Source of the DNA: Thermobifida fusca NBRC 14071 = JCM 3263
Lineage (GTDB): Bacteria > Actinomycetota > Actinomycetes > Streptosporangiales > Streptosporangiaceae
DNA: 46,082 nucleotides
Assembly: GCF_001592045.1 (NCBI RefSeq)
Contig: NZ_BCWB01000022.1
Span: forward strand, 1-46,082
Direction of reading: 5' to 3'
Shown one piece after another: positions 17,523 through 25,346 of this stretch. Made by a program: the position numbers and the translations under genes. The first letter of the stretch is position 1; every line of letters starts with the position of its first letter. The notes beneath the pieces are model-generated. The model was not told the DNA's origin. It saw only the letters and a program-made list of their open reading frames with translations, and searched no databases.

Positions 17523-17551
17523 TTTCTAGCACCGGGTGACGAGGGTGTCAA
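17523..17551 (-). promoter_or_regulatory. Promoter of the sugar importer operon
   Basis: On the minus strand TTGACA (17551-17546) is followed after 17 bases by TAGAAA (17528-17523). The -35 is perfect and the -10 is moderate. Transcription would start near 17516 and run through operator A, a classic repressor roadblock arrangement. Confidence 0.55.
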
Positions 17552-17791
17552 CGATTTGACCAACAGAAAAACTCCTCTTTTCCTCGGATGTTCAGCAAAA
17601 TCCCTGATCGGACGCGTGTGCAGCGGTGAGAAACCATCTCAGCACACTCCGTGCCCCGCATCCCCGCGCCAGCCCTTTTCGACCTCCCGGTCGAGGTAAG
17701 CGGTATCCCTACCTGGAAAACCGAGAACCATCGTGAAGAGGGGGTTTCCCGCAGGAATCCGGGGTTCTGCCGCACTTCTCCCACCTCCCTC

Positions 17792-17820
17792 TGCACAGAG
17801 TCATGGAAAGCGTTTACCAT
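17792..17820 (+). promoter_or_regulatory. Promoter with overlapping LacI-type operator B
   Basis: TGCACA (17792-17797), 17 bases, then TACCAT (17815-17820). The operator ATGGAAAGCGTTTACCAT (17803-17820; 7 of 9 pairs complementary) covers the spacer and the -10. The predicted transcription start falls at or next to the GTG start at 17828, so the message would be leaderless. Confidence 0.55.
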
Positions 17821-17827
17821 ATGGAGC

Positions 17828-19162
17828 GTGAACGAACACACACCACAGCCAGGAGTCGAACCCTCTCCCGCACCACGCCGCTACGCGATCGTGGGCACCG
17901 GGTCACGCGCCCGGATGTACACCCGTGCCCTGGTCACCACCCATGCCGACCGCGGCCGTCTTGTCGCCCTATGCGACCCCAACCGCACCCGGATGGCCGT
18001 GCATAACGAAATCGTCACGCAGGCAGGATACGACCCGGTCCCCACCTACCACCCCGACGACTTCACCCGGATGCTCGACGCTGAGGCGGTCGACGAGGTG
18101 ATCGTGTGCACCGTGGACCGGCTGCACGCCGACTACATCGTGGCCGCCCTGGACGCGGGCCGCGACGTCATCACGGAAAAACCGATGACCGCCGACCTTG
18201 AGGGCTGCCGCCGCATCTACGCCGCCCAGGAGCGCACCGGCGGTCGGGTCACCGTCGGCTTCAACTACCGCTACAACCCGGTCCACCGCCAACTGCACAC
18301 CCTGCTGCGCTCCGGCGTTATCGGAGAGATCGGCTCTGTCCACTTCGAATGGCTGCTCGACCTGCGCCACGGGGCCGACTACTTCCGCCGCTGGCACCGG
18401 GACAAGCACAACTCCGGCGGCCTGCTGGTGCACAAGGCCAGCCACCACTTCGACCTCGTCAACTGGTGGATCGGCTCCCGTCCCACCGAAGTCTTCGCCT
18501 GGGGCGACCTGTTCTTCTACGGGCCGGAGAACGGCCGCCGCCACGGGGTAGCCGCCGACTACGAGCGCGCCCACAACAGCCCCGCGGCCGAAAACGACCC
18601 GTTCGCCCTCCACCTGCGCGACAGTGCGGACCTCACCAAGCTCTACCTGGACGCTGAGCACGAGGACGGCTACCGGCGCGACCTCAACGTCTTCGGCCCC
18701 GGCATCACCATCGAAGACGACATGTCGGTGCTGGTGCGCTACGCCTCGGGAGTCAAGCTCACCTACCACCTGGTGGCCTACGCCCCCTGGGAGGGCTACC
18801 GACTCGCGATCACCGGCAGCCGGGGCCGCCTCGAGCTTGACGTCACCGAATCCCCGTGGACCTCGCCGCACCAGGACGAGACCACACCGGTACGGGGCAT
18901 GCCCGCCCCCAAGGAGAACACCACTGCCACCTTGACCCTGCGCCCCCACTGGGAGCCGCCGCAGAACATCCCCGTCGCGGTCGGCGAAGGCTCGCACGGC
19001 GGCGGCGACATCCGCATGCTCGACTCGCTGTTCGGCGGCGGAGACGACGGTATCCGTCCCGACCACAACGACGGCGCCTATGCCCTGCTCACCGGGCTTG
19101 CCGCCAACAAGTCGATGGAGACGGGCGCCCCCGTGGTGGTGGACACGCTCCTGCACGACTAG
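17828..19162 (+). CDS. Gfo/Idh/MocA-family oxidoreductase (first of three)
   Basis: 444-residue NAD(P)-dependent sugar oxidoreductase. The Rossmann motif is GTGSRARMYT near the N-terminus, the consensus catalytic EKP is at 117-119 (ITEKPMTADLEGC), and GFNYRYNPVHRQ and KASHHFDLVNWW carry the active-site Lys/His pattern of the C-terminal domain. Such enzymes oxidise a sugar or glycoside hydroxyl, often at C3, or an inositol. The protein is ~80-100 residues longer than minimal family members because of an expanded C-terminal domain. GTG 17828 is the only sensible start; GGAG is just 1 base upstream, too close to act, and the promoter position implies a leaderless message. It is divergent from the importer and shares its LacI-type control. 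Confidence 0.88.
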   Translation: MNEHTPQPGVEPSPAPRRYAIVGTGSRARMYTRALVTTHADRGRLVALCDPNRTRMAVHNEIVTQAGYDPVPTYHPDDFTRMLDAEAVDEVIVCTVDRLHADYIVAALDAGRDVITEKPMTADLEGCRRIYAAQERTGGRVTVGFNYRYNPVHRQLHTLLRSGVIGEIGSVHFEWLLDLRHGADYFRRWHRDKHNSGGLLVHKASHHFDLVNWWIGSRPTEVFAWGDLFFYGPENGRRHGVAADYERAHNSPAAENDPFALHLRDSADLTKLYLDAEHEDGYRRDLNVFGPGITIEDDMSVLVRYASGVKLTYHLVAYAPWEGYRLAITGSRGRLELDVTESPWTSPHQDETTPVRGMPAPKENTTATLTLRPHWEPPQNIPVAVGEGSHGGGDIRMLDSLFGGGDDGIRPDHNDGAYALLTGLAANKSMETGAPVVVDTLLHD

Positions 19163-19176
19163 CCCGCACCCGAGAG

Positions 19177-19249
19177 TCCCGCGCCGCTGTCCCCTCCTGA
19201 GGCGCGGGATCCCTGCGCCCCCGGTGGAAGTGGCCGCCGCCGGGGGCGC
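19177..19249. terminator. Tandem stem-loops between convergent Gfo/Idh and aldehyde dehydrogenase genes
   Basis: The first stem is 9 bp (19177-19185 with 19201-19209); the second is 10 bp, GCGCCCCCGG (19215-19224) with its complement at 19240-19249. They lie in the 180-base gap between two convergent stops and can serve both strands. Confidence 0.75.
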
Positions 19250-19341
19250 CTCGCCTGTCGGCCGCTCATTTCATCCGGGACAGCGCCTCCAGGGCTGCCC
19301 GGCGAGGTGCCGAGCAGCCCTGGGCACTGCGCAGCGCCCCT

Positions 19342-20862
19342 TTAGTGCTCCGGCAGCACCAGGCGGCCGTTCACCCGGCGCGGCACCGGGTGTTCCGGGT
19401 GGTCCCGCAGTTCGTCGGGAAGCAGCCGCTGCGGAGCGTTCTGCCAGGTCACCGGCTTCAGGAAGCGGCGCATCGCGGTCATGCCCACCGAAGTGTGCAG
19501 CGCGTTGGTCGTCGCAGGCCACACCCCGCCGTGGGTCATCGCCCAGCTCACCGCCACTCCCGTGGGGTAGCCGTTGTAGACCAGGCGGCCGGCCATAGCG
19601 CGCAGTACCGGCGCCACCTCGTCGGCGAACTCCTCGTCGTCTTCGGCGATGAGGGTGGCGGTGAGCGAGTCCGGCACCTTCGCCAGGGCCGCGCGCAGGT
19701 CGTCGAGACCGCGGTAGGTGACGAGCACGGTCACGGGGCCGAAGCACTCCTCGGTGGCGGCGACGGTGAGCTCTTCGGCGCTCGTCTCCAGCAGCCGCAC
19801 CGGCACGCTCCAGCCGGCGGAGTCGGCGGGGGCGCCTTCGGCACGGCGGCGCACCGCGGGGTCGTCGGCGGTCTGCTCCCAGCGGGCCAGGTAGTCTCGC
19901 TGGATCGCGGCGTTGAGCAGCACCACGGGCTGCCGCTCGGCTACGGCCGCGGCAATAGCCTCGCCCACCTGTTTTCCTGCCGCATCGTCGGGGAGGAAGA
20001 CCAGCCCCGGCTTCGTGCAGAACTGGCCCGCGCCCAGGGTGAAGGAGCCCACAATTCCTTCGGCGATCTCCTGTGCCCGGGCGGCAGCCGCTGCCGGGGT
20101 GACGACGAGCGGGTTGATACTGCCGAGCTCGCCGTAGAAGGGGATGGGGTCGGGGCGAGAGGAGGCGAGGTCGAAGAGGAACCGCCCGCCGCGGAGCGAT
20201 CCGGTGAAGCCCACGGCCCGGATCACGGGATGACGTACCAGGGCGGCCCCGGCCTGCTGCCCGTAGACGATGCCGAGGACACCGTCGGGGGCCCCGGCCT
20301 CCCGCAGGGCGCGGACCATGATGTCGTAGCAGAGCTTCGACGTCGCCGGGTGGGAGGAATGTGCTTTCACCACCACCGGGCAGCCCGCGGCGAGCGCCGA
20401 GGCGGTGTCCCCACCGGGCACGGAGAAGGCGAGCGGGAAGTTGCTGGCGCCGAAGACCGCGACCGGGCCGAGGGGCACGAGCATACGCCGCAGGTCGGGG
20501 CGGGGCCCCATGGGGGTGTCCGCTGCGTGGTCGATCGTGGCTTCCAGGTAGGAGCCTTCTTCGAGGGCGGCGGCGAACTGCTCGAACTGGAAGCAGGTGC
20601 GGGTGAGTTCACCATTGAGGCGGGTTTCGCCCAGCGCGGTCTCCCGGTCGGCGACCGTGACGATGGCCGCGCGCTCCGCCTCCAAGGCCTGGGCTACAGC
20701 GCGCAGCAGCGCGGCCCGCTCAGCGCGGGACATGGCGGCTAGGACGGGGGCGGCCTGCGCGGCGGCCCGGCACAGCGCATCCACCTCGGCGTCGCCGGTG
20801 GTGGCGGCCACGGTCTCCACGGGCGTGCCGGTGCGTGGGTCGATGCTGACGACGTCTGCCAT
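19342..20862 (-). CDS. NADP-type aldehyde dehydrogenase, alpha-ketoglutarate semialdehyde dehydrogenase group
   Basis: 506-residue aldehyde dehydrogenase. The catalytic Cys282 (GQFCTKPGLVF) and general base Glu245 (FYGELGSINP) are present, with FGASNFPLAFSVPGGDTASALAAGCPVVVKAHSSHP, the signature of the group that includes alpha-ketoglutarate semialdehyde dehydrogenases. It would oxidise 2,5-dioxopentanoate to alpha-ketoglutarate, the last step of oxidative aldarate, arabinose or xylose catabolism. The 5-dehydro-4-deoxyglucarate dehydratase at 33174-34079 makes exactly this substrate, which strongly supports the role. ATG 20862 is chosen: MADVVSIDPRTG is a normal family N-terminus, with GAGGAC about 12 bases upstream. 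Divergent from the second Gfo/Idh gene, with a shared operator between them. Confidence 0.9.
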   Translation of the reverse strand: MADVVSIDPRTGTPVETVAATTGDAEVDALCRAAAQAAPVLAAMSRAERAALLRAVAQALEAERAAIVTVADRETALGETRLNGELTRTCFQFEQFAAALEEGSYLEATIDHAADTPMGPRPDLRRMLVPLGPVAVFGASNFPLAFSVPGGDTASALAAGCPVVVKAHSSHPATSKLCYDIMVRALREAGAPDGVLGIVYGQQAGAALVRHPVIRAVGFTGSLRGGRFLFDLASSRPDPIPFYGELGSINPLVVTPAAAAARAQEIAEGIVGSFTLGAGQFCTKPGLVFLPDDAAGKQVGEAIAAAVAERQPVVLLNAAIQRDYLARWEQTADDPAVRRRAEGAPADSAGWSVPVRLLETSAEELTVAATEECFGPVTVLVTYRGLDDLRAALAKVPDSLTATLIAEDDEEFADEVAPVLRAMAGRLVYNGYPTGVAVSWAMTHGGVWPATTNALHTSVGMTAMRRFLKPVTWQNAPQRLLPDELRDHPEHPVPRRVNGRLVLPEH

Positions 20863-20883
20863 GGGCGGTTGCACGTCCTCTCG

Positions 20884-20928
20884 TTGACATGGCATTCCGG
20901 CGCCGCCTACATTGGGCAAGCGCTTTCC
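20884..20928 (+). promoter_or_regulatory. Promoter with LacI-type operator C
   Basis: TTGACA (20884-20889), 18 bases, TACATT (20908-20913), then GGCAAGCGCTTTCC (20915-20928; one mismatched pair) exactly over the expected transcription start. The arrangement predicts repression by a LacI-family protein of the plus-strand operon and perhaps also of the divergent aldehyde dehydrogenase gene. Confidence 0.7.
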
Positions 20929-20959
20929 ATTGACGATAGCAGCCAAGGGAGTCGATGTC

Positions 20960-21028
20960 GTGAACACCGTCACCGCCACACACCCCAGGCCGATTCCCCT
21001 TCGCGGACCTCGGGTGATGCCGCGATGA
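20960..21028 (+). CDS. Possible 22-residue leader peptide, coupled to the next gene
   Basis: GTG 20960 follows a good ribosome site AAGGGA (20945-20950, 9 bases away) and reads VNTVTATHPRPIPLRGPRVMPR, ending in TGA at 21026-21028. That stop overlaps the ATG of the Gfo/Idh gene (ATGA). The ribosome site, length and perfect overlap suggest translational coupling of the main gene to this short frame. No known family; it may be a chance frame. Confidence 0.4.
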   Translation: MNTVTATHPRPIPLRGPRVMPR

Positions 21029-22179
21029 CCCCCACCCTCCCCATCCCGGTCGTCCTCGCCGGCGTGCACGGGCACGGCCGCTCCCACCTGCGCACCCTGC
21101 AGCGCCTCAGCGAACAAGGGATTGTCAGGCTGGTGGGGGTGTGCGACCCCCGTCCGGTACCCCCCTCCCTGTTGGACGGCTTCGGGTCGGTGACCTACTC
21201 CCCCGACCTCTCCGACGTGCTGCGCACCACCGGCGCCGCGATCACCATCCTCGTCACCCCCATCCACACCCACCTGCCGCTCGCCCGGACCGCCCTCGAA
21301 CACGGCTCCCACCTGCTGGTGGAGAAACCCCCCACCGCCACGCTGGCCGAGTTCGAGGAGCTGTGCACGGCCGTGGCCCTCTCCGGCCTGGCCTGCCAGG
21401 TGGGTTTCCAAAGCCTCGGCTCTTCCGCTGTGGCAGCCGTGCGCAGTCTCATCGCCGACGGGGCAATCGGCGCCGTGCGCGGCATCGGCGGGGCGGGCAC
21501 CTGGATCCGCACCTCGGCCTACTACGAGCGCGCCGCGTGGGCGGGCCGCCGCCGACTGGACGGCCGCGACGTGGTCGACGGGGCCCTCACCAACCCCTTC
21601 GCGCACGCCATCATCACCGCCCTGGCCGTCGCCGACGCTGAGGGGGCCGTGTCCGGCCCCATCGAACTGGAGCTCTTCCACGCCCACGCCATCGAAAGCG
21701 ACGACACGTCGTGCGTGCGGTTCCGCTCCTCCACCGGCGTGCCAATCTCGATCGCGGTCACCCTGTGCGCCGCCGAACATCGCCCGCCCCAGCTCGTAGT
21801 ACACGGGGAGACGGGGAGGATCATCTTCGAATACACCCTGGACCGCGTCACTCTCGACCGGGACGGCGCCGACCCCGTCACCACGGTGTATCCCCGCACC
21901 GGCCTCATGGAGAACCTGGTAGCCCACATCACCCGGGAAGTGCCGCTCCTCGTCCCGCCCGAGGCCACGCGCGGCTTCATGACCGTCCTGGAAGCGGTCC
22001 GGTGTGCGCCCGACCCGCGTCCCATCCCCGAGTCGGCCCAGCAGGTGTCGGTCACCGCGGAAGGAACCCGCCGCATCGTGTCCGGCATCGACGAGCTTGT
22101 CCACCGCAGCGCTTCCCACATCGCCCTGTTCTCCGAACTCGACGCCCCCTGGGCATCGATGACCGAGGTGGCCCCGTGA
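21025..22179 (+). CDS. Gfo/Idh/MocA-family oxidoreductase (second of three)
   Basis: 384-residue Rossmann-fold oxidoreductase. The N-terminus IPVVLAGVHGHGRSHLRTLQRL replaces the usual GxGxxG with GVHGHG, the family variant for NAD(P). The EKP motif is at 100-102 (LLVEKPPTATLAEF), followed by VGFQSLGSSAV and a C-terminal beta domain with DGRDVVDGALTNPFAHAI. It belongs to the branch that often sits next to DUF6807 (PmoA-like) genes, as it does here. The reaction is presumably oxidation or reduction of a sugar-derived carbonyl; substrate unknown. ATG 21025 overlaps the stop of a short leader frame, and GGGTGA (21011-21016) is an additional ribosome site. The stop overlaps the GTG of the next gene. 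Confidence 0.85.
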   Translation: MTPTLPIPVVLAGVHGHGRSHLRTLQRLSEQGIVRLVGVCDPRPVPPSLLDGFGSVTYSPDLSDVLRTTGAAITILVTPIHTHLPLARTALEHGSHLLVEKPPTATLAEFEELCTAVALSGLACQVGFQSLGSSAVAAVRSLIADGAIGAVRGIGGAGTWIRTSAYYERAAWAGRRRLDGRDVVDGALTNPFAHAIITALAVADAEGAVSGPIELELFHAHAIESDDTSCVRFRSSTGVPISIAVTLCAAEHRPPQLVVHGETGRIIFEYTLDRVTLDRDGADPVTTVYPRTGLMENLVAHITREVPLLVPPEATRGFMTVLEAVRCAPDPRPIPESAQQVSVTAEGTRRIVSGIDELVHRSASHIALFSELDAPWASMTEVAP

Positions 22180-23033
22180 CCAATCCGACCCCAGCTCCAG
22201 CAACCCTCTCGGTGTGCGGCACCGTCGTCGCCCGCTACTGCGACGGCTCCGACGTCGCCCCCACCCTCTCCCCTCGCCCCTACCTGCACCCTGTCACCAC
22301 CCTCGGCCAGACCACCGTCACCGAGGTCTACCCCGACGACCACCGGCACCACCTGGGGGTCAGCATCGCGGTCGCCGACGTGTCCGGAGTGAGTTTCTGG
22401 GGTGGCCGCACCTTCACCCGGGACCGCGGCTCCGTCATGCTCGACAACCACGGCCGCCAGCACCACGTGTCCTGGATCACAGTCGATGACGCACACCTCG
22501 TGGAACTGGTGTCGTGGACTGCGCCGGACGGCACAGAACTACTGCGGGAGGAACGCTCCTGGACCGCGCGTCCGATAAGCCCCGACGCGTGGGCTCTCGA
22601 CGTCGCCACCCGGCTGTGCAACACCAGCGGACGGGACCTGAGCATTGGCAGCCCGGCGACCAACGGGCGTCCCCGGGCCGGCTACGGCGGCTTCTTCTGG
22701 CGGGCTCCGATCGCCGCAGAACCGCCGCGGGTCTTCGGCCCCGGCCTCGACACCGAAGACCAGTTGCACGGCTCCCGCGCCGCCTGGCTGGCGCTGGTCG
22801 GCCGTTCCCCGCAAGGACGCGCCTGGACCTTGGTGTTCACCCAGGACGGCCCGGAACGCGACCCGTGGTTCCTGCGGGCCGCGGAATACCCCGGCGTCGG
22901 CACAGCCCTCGCCTGGTCCCGCAGGCTCCCCGTCCCCGCGGGGAGCACCCTGGAACGGCAGGTGACCACGGTCATCGCCGACGGCTGCCCCGACCCGGCT
23001 GCGCTCGCCGACGCGGCCCGGAAGCGTCCATGA
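22176..23033 (+). CDS. DUF6807 (PmoA-like) family protein
   Basis: 285-residue soluble protein of the family historically labelled 'methane oxygenase PmoA', now DUF6807; it is unrelated to membrane methane monooxygenase. Recognisable features are VARYCDGSDVAPTLSPRPYLHPVTTLGQT, the histidine-rich DDHRHHLGVSIAVADVSGVSFWGG, and GYGGFFWRAP. A histidine cluster (HRHH) suggests a metal or sugar site. No signal peptide. GTG 22176 overlaps the Gfo/Idh stop (GTGA), and the following SDR's upstream ATG overlaps this gene's stop, so three proteins are made from one coupled message. Function is unproven; the constant company of Gfo/Idh enzymes suggests a role in sugar or glycoside conversion. Confidence 0.82.
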   Translation: MTNPTPAPATLSVCGTVVARYCDGSDVAPTLSPRPYLHPVTTLGQTTVTEVYPDDHRHHLGVSIAVADVSGVSFWGGRTFTRDRGSVMLDNHGRQHHVSWITVDDAHLVELVSWTAPDGTELLREERSWTARPISPDAWALDVATRLCNTSGRDLSIGSPATNGRPRAGYGGFFWRAPIAAEPPRVFGPGLDTEDQLHGSRAAWLALVGRSPQGRAWTLVFTQDGPERDPWFLRAAEYPGVGTALAWSRRLPVPAGSTLERQVTTVIADGCPDPAALADAARKRP

Positions 23034-23056
23034 CCTTCGGTAGAAAGGCGGTATCC

Positions 23057-23971
23057 ATGCGTGTCCTGGTCACCGGCGGCTCGGGACGGCTCGGCCGCAG
23101 TGTGGTCGCGGTGCTCGCCGACCGCGGTCACGAGGTCACCTCCGTCGACCTTGTGGACGGCCCGTGCCCTGACGGGGTCCGCGGCGTGGTCGCGGACCTG
23201 CTCGACGACGACGCCCGCGCCCGCGTATTCGCGGAAGCCCGTCCGGAAGGCGTGGTCCACCTGGCGGGCATCGCGGTCCCGTTCGCCCGCCCCGACCTGG
23301 AAATCCTCGACATCAACACCCGGCTGGCCTGGGCGGTGCTCACCGACGCGGTCGCCTGCGGGGCGCGCTGCGCAGTAGCCGCGTCCAGTCCCACTGTTTT
23401 CGGGTACAACACTCCCTCTTGGCGCCCCCGTTACCTACCCTTAGATGAGGAACACCCGGTGGCGCCGTGGCACGCCTACGGGTTGAGCAAGCTCATCATC
23501 GAAGAGACAGTGCGTGCGGTGGCCCGCACCAGCGGCGACTGCGTGGTGGCGACGGTACGGCCCGGATACGTGATCGCCCCGGAAGAGTGGGAGGGCGCTC
23601 CCACCCAGCAGGGGCACACCGTAGCTGAACGGCTGGCCAATCCGGAACTGGCAGCGGTCTCGCTGTTCAACTACATCGACGCCCGCGATGCAGGCGAACT
23701 GTTCGCACTGATCCTCGAACATCCGGAGCGGGTGGCTAACGGACAGGTCTTCCACGCCATCGCCGAGGACCCGCTGGCCACTCGTCCGTTGCGGGAACTA
23801 CTGCCGCAGTTCCATCCCACCACTGCGGGACTGGCCGAGACGCTGGCCGACAGTCAGGCAGCTTTCAGTTCAACCGCTGCCTTCAAGGCCCTAGGCTGGC
23901 GTGCTAGGAGGCAGTGGCGTACTGAACTTCGGGAGAACGTCCAGGGCGGAGGCGGTGGTGCGAGCTCCTGA
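23057..23971 (+). CDS. NAD(P)-dependent epimerase/dehydrogenase (extended SDR); uronate dehydrogenase possible
   Basis: 304-residue extended SDR. The cofactor motif TGGSGRLG is at residues 6-13, VVHLAGIAVPFA follows, and the catalytic pair is Tyr141/Lys145 in HAYGLSK. In this setting (aldarate dehydratase, 5-keto-4-deoxyglucarate dehydratase and ketoglutarate-semialdehyde dehydrogenase in the same window) a uronate dehydrogenase making aldarolactone would complete the route. However, sequence features do not single out that enzyme from nucleoside-sugar epimerases, so this is inference. ATG 23057 with GAAAGG at 23043-23048 is preferred; ATG 23030, overlapping the DUF6807 stop, is a 9-residue longer alternative. 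A TTA codon occurs at 23441-23443. Confidence 0.82.
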   Translation: MRVLVTGGSGRLGRSVVAVLADRGHEVTSVDLVDGPCPDGVRGVVADLLDDDARARVFAEARPEGVVHLAGIAVPFARPDLEILDINTRLAWAVLTDAVACGARCAVAASSPTVFGYNTPSWRPRYLPLDEEHPVAPWHAYGLSKLIIEETVRAVARTSGDCVVATVRPGYVIAPEEWEGAPTQQGHTVAERLANPELAAVSLFNYIDARDAGELFALILEHPERVANGQVFHAIAEDPLATRPLRELLPQFHPTTAGLAETLADSQAAFSSTAAFKALGWRARRQWRTELRENVQGGGGGASS

Positions 23972-24015
23972 GCCGCCACCGCCGCCCCACGAGCAGAAAG
24001 GAAAGAGTTTTCCTG

Positions 24016-25077
24016 GTGGCACGCAGGGGAAAGGGCGACGGGGTGGGATCCGGGTACGTGACACTGGAGCAGGTCGCTAAACACGCCGGGGTCTCCCTGG
24101 CAACCGCGTCGCGCGTGATCAACGGAAGTACCCGGCAGGTCGGTGAGAAACTCCGGGAGCGCGTCACCGCGAGCGCCCGCGAGCTGGGTTACCTGGCCAA
24201 CGCGTCAGCACAGACACTGGCCCGCAACACCAGCTCGCTGGTGGGGCTCATCGTGCACGACATCGCCGACCCGTACTTCTCCAGCATCGCCGCTGGAGTC
24301 ACCCGCCACGCTGAGGGTGAGGGTCTCGTCGTGGTGCTGGGCACGACCGGACGCGCTCCGCAACGCGAGGTGCAGCTGCTCTCGACCTTGCGCGCGCACC
24401 GCGCCCGCGCGGTGGTCCTGGTGGGTAGCCGCACGATCGACGAGGAGAGCACCCGCAAACTCGCTGACGAGATCCGCATCTTTACCCGGCAGGGCGGGCG
24501 GGTCGCCTGCGTTTCCCAGGAGGGCCTGCCCGCGGACACGGTGGTGCCCGACAACCGCAACGGCGCTGCCGCGCTGGCCCGCCACCTCATCGAGCTGGGG
24601 CACCGCAAGTTCGCGATCTTGGCTGGCCCCACCGACCTGTGCGCTGCCCGCGACCGGCTGGACGGGTTCCACTCGGCCCTGTCGAGCGCGGGGATCGAGC
24701 TCGCCTACCACAACGTGGTGCACGGCGCGTTCACCCGGGACGGGGGGTATGAGTCGACCAAACGGCTGATGGCCACGGGCACCGACGCGACCTGCCTGTT
24801 CGCGGTCAACGACGTGATGGCCACCGGTGCGATGGCGGCTTTGCGGGATCTGGGGCTGCGAGTGCCGGAGGACCTGTCCGTGGCAGGTTTCGACGACATC
24901 CCCACCCTCCGCGACCTCACCCCGGCGCTGACCACGGTGCGTCTGCCCTTGGAGAAGATGGGCGAAGAGGCGGCCCGGCTGGCCCTGGACGGGGAGACGC
25001 CTGACGAGCCGCGGGTGATCCCCGTGCAAGGCGAGGTCATCGCCCGGGAGAGCACAGCACCGCCCACCCGGAGCTGA
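24016..25077 (+). CDS. LacI-family transcriptional repressor
   Basis: 353-residue regulator. The N-terminal helix-turn-helix reads VTLEQVAKHAGVSLATASRVINGS (about residues 16-39) with hinge ANASAQTLARN, followed by a periplasmic-binding-protein-like sensor domain (VGLIVHDIADPYFSSIAAGV to GFDDIPTLRDLTPALTTVRLP). GTG 24016 follows the purine run AGAAAGGAAAGAG (23994-24006). It lies in line with the Gfo/Idh-DUF6807-SDR genes but 44 bases downstream, and may be co-transcribed. The four LacI-type operators at 17490, 17803, 20915 and 37355 are its most likely targets, which would make it a local regulator of the whole carbohydrate-acid region. The inducer is unknown. Palindromic terminator directly after. 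Confidence 0.93.
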   Translation: MARRGKGDGVGSGYVTLEQVAKHAGVSLATASRVINGSTRQVGEKLRERVTASARELGYLANASAQTLARNTSSLVGLIVHDIADPYFSSIAAGVTRHAEGEGLVVVLGTTGRAPQREVQLLSTLRAHRARAVVLVGSRTIDEESTRKLADEIRIFTRQGGRVACVSQEGLPADTVVPDNRNGAAALARHLIELGHRKFAILAGPTDLCAARDRLDGFHSALSSAGIELAYHNVVHGAFTRDGGYESTKRLMATGTDATCLFAVNDVMATGAMAALRDLGLRVPEDLSVAGFDDIPTLRDLTPALTTVRLPLEKMGEEAARLALDGETPDEPRVIPVQGEVIARESTAPPTRS

Positions 25078-25110
25078 CTGCTGTCCACCATCTCTGGCTT
25101 TGCCTGCTTC

Positions 25111-25140
25111 CAGCCGCAGGCCCCGCGGGGCCTGCGGCTG
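25111..25140 (+). terminator. Terminator after the LacI-family gene
   Basis: A 30-base perfect palindrome (CAGCCGCAGGCC, CCGCGG, then the complement), forming a 12-14-bp stem, starts 33 bases after the stop. It is followed by a T/C-rich stretch TCGTCGTCTT. Confidence 0.85.
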
Positions 25141-25314
25141 TCGTCGTCTTGGCCGTGTCGTGCACAGCGGTGGATGCCCTCTCGCTATCCCCCGCCAGAA
25201 AATTCGCTGTCCGACGACAACCCCTGCCCCTCGGCGTTTTCCGTTACTTTCCCTGTTCAGATGCGAAAAACCGCACGCAGCGGACTTGACGTGCGCCACA
25301 TCGCACGCCAGTCT

Positions 25315-25334
25315 GTTAACTGTCAACGGTTAAC
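25315..25334. promoter_or_regulatory. Putative GntR operator: paired GTTAAC sites
   Basis: GTTAAC at 25315-25320 and again at 25329-25334, 14 bases apart, just before the GntR gene start. The same hexamer followed by GAAAG recurs at 26111-26120 before the TctC gene. Each hexamer is self-complementary. Position and recurrence suggest autoregulation and control of the import operon. Confidence 0.55.
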
Positions 25335-25346
25335 CGAAAGGAAACG

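Noticed and set aside
19342-22203. A 953-codon open minus-strand frame covering the aldehyde dehydrogenase and running through the second Gfo/Idh gene
   Set aside because: Only residues after ATG 20862 resemble a protein family; the upstream part is the antisense of a clear Gfo/Idh gene and crosses a promoter/operator region.
22176-23033. Reading the DUF6807 protein as a methane/ammonia monooxygenase subunit
   Set aside because: The name PmoA is historical; the protein has no membrane helices or particulate monooxygenase motifs.
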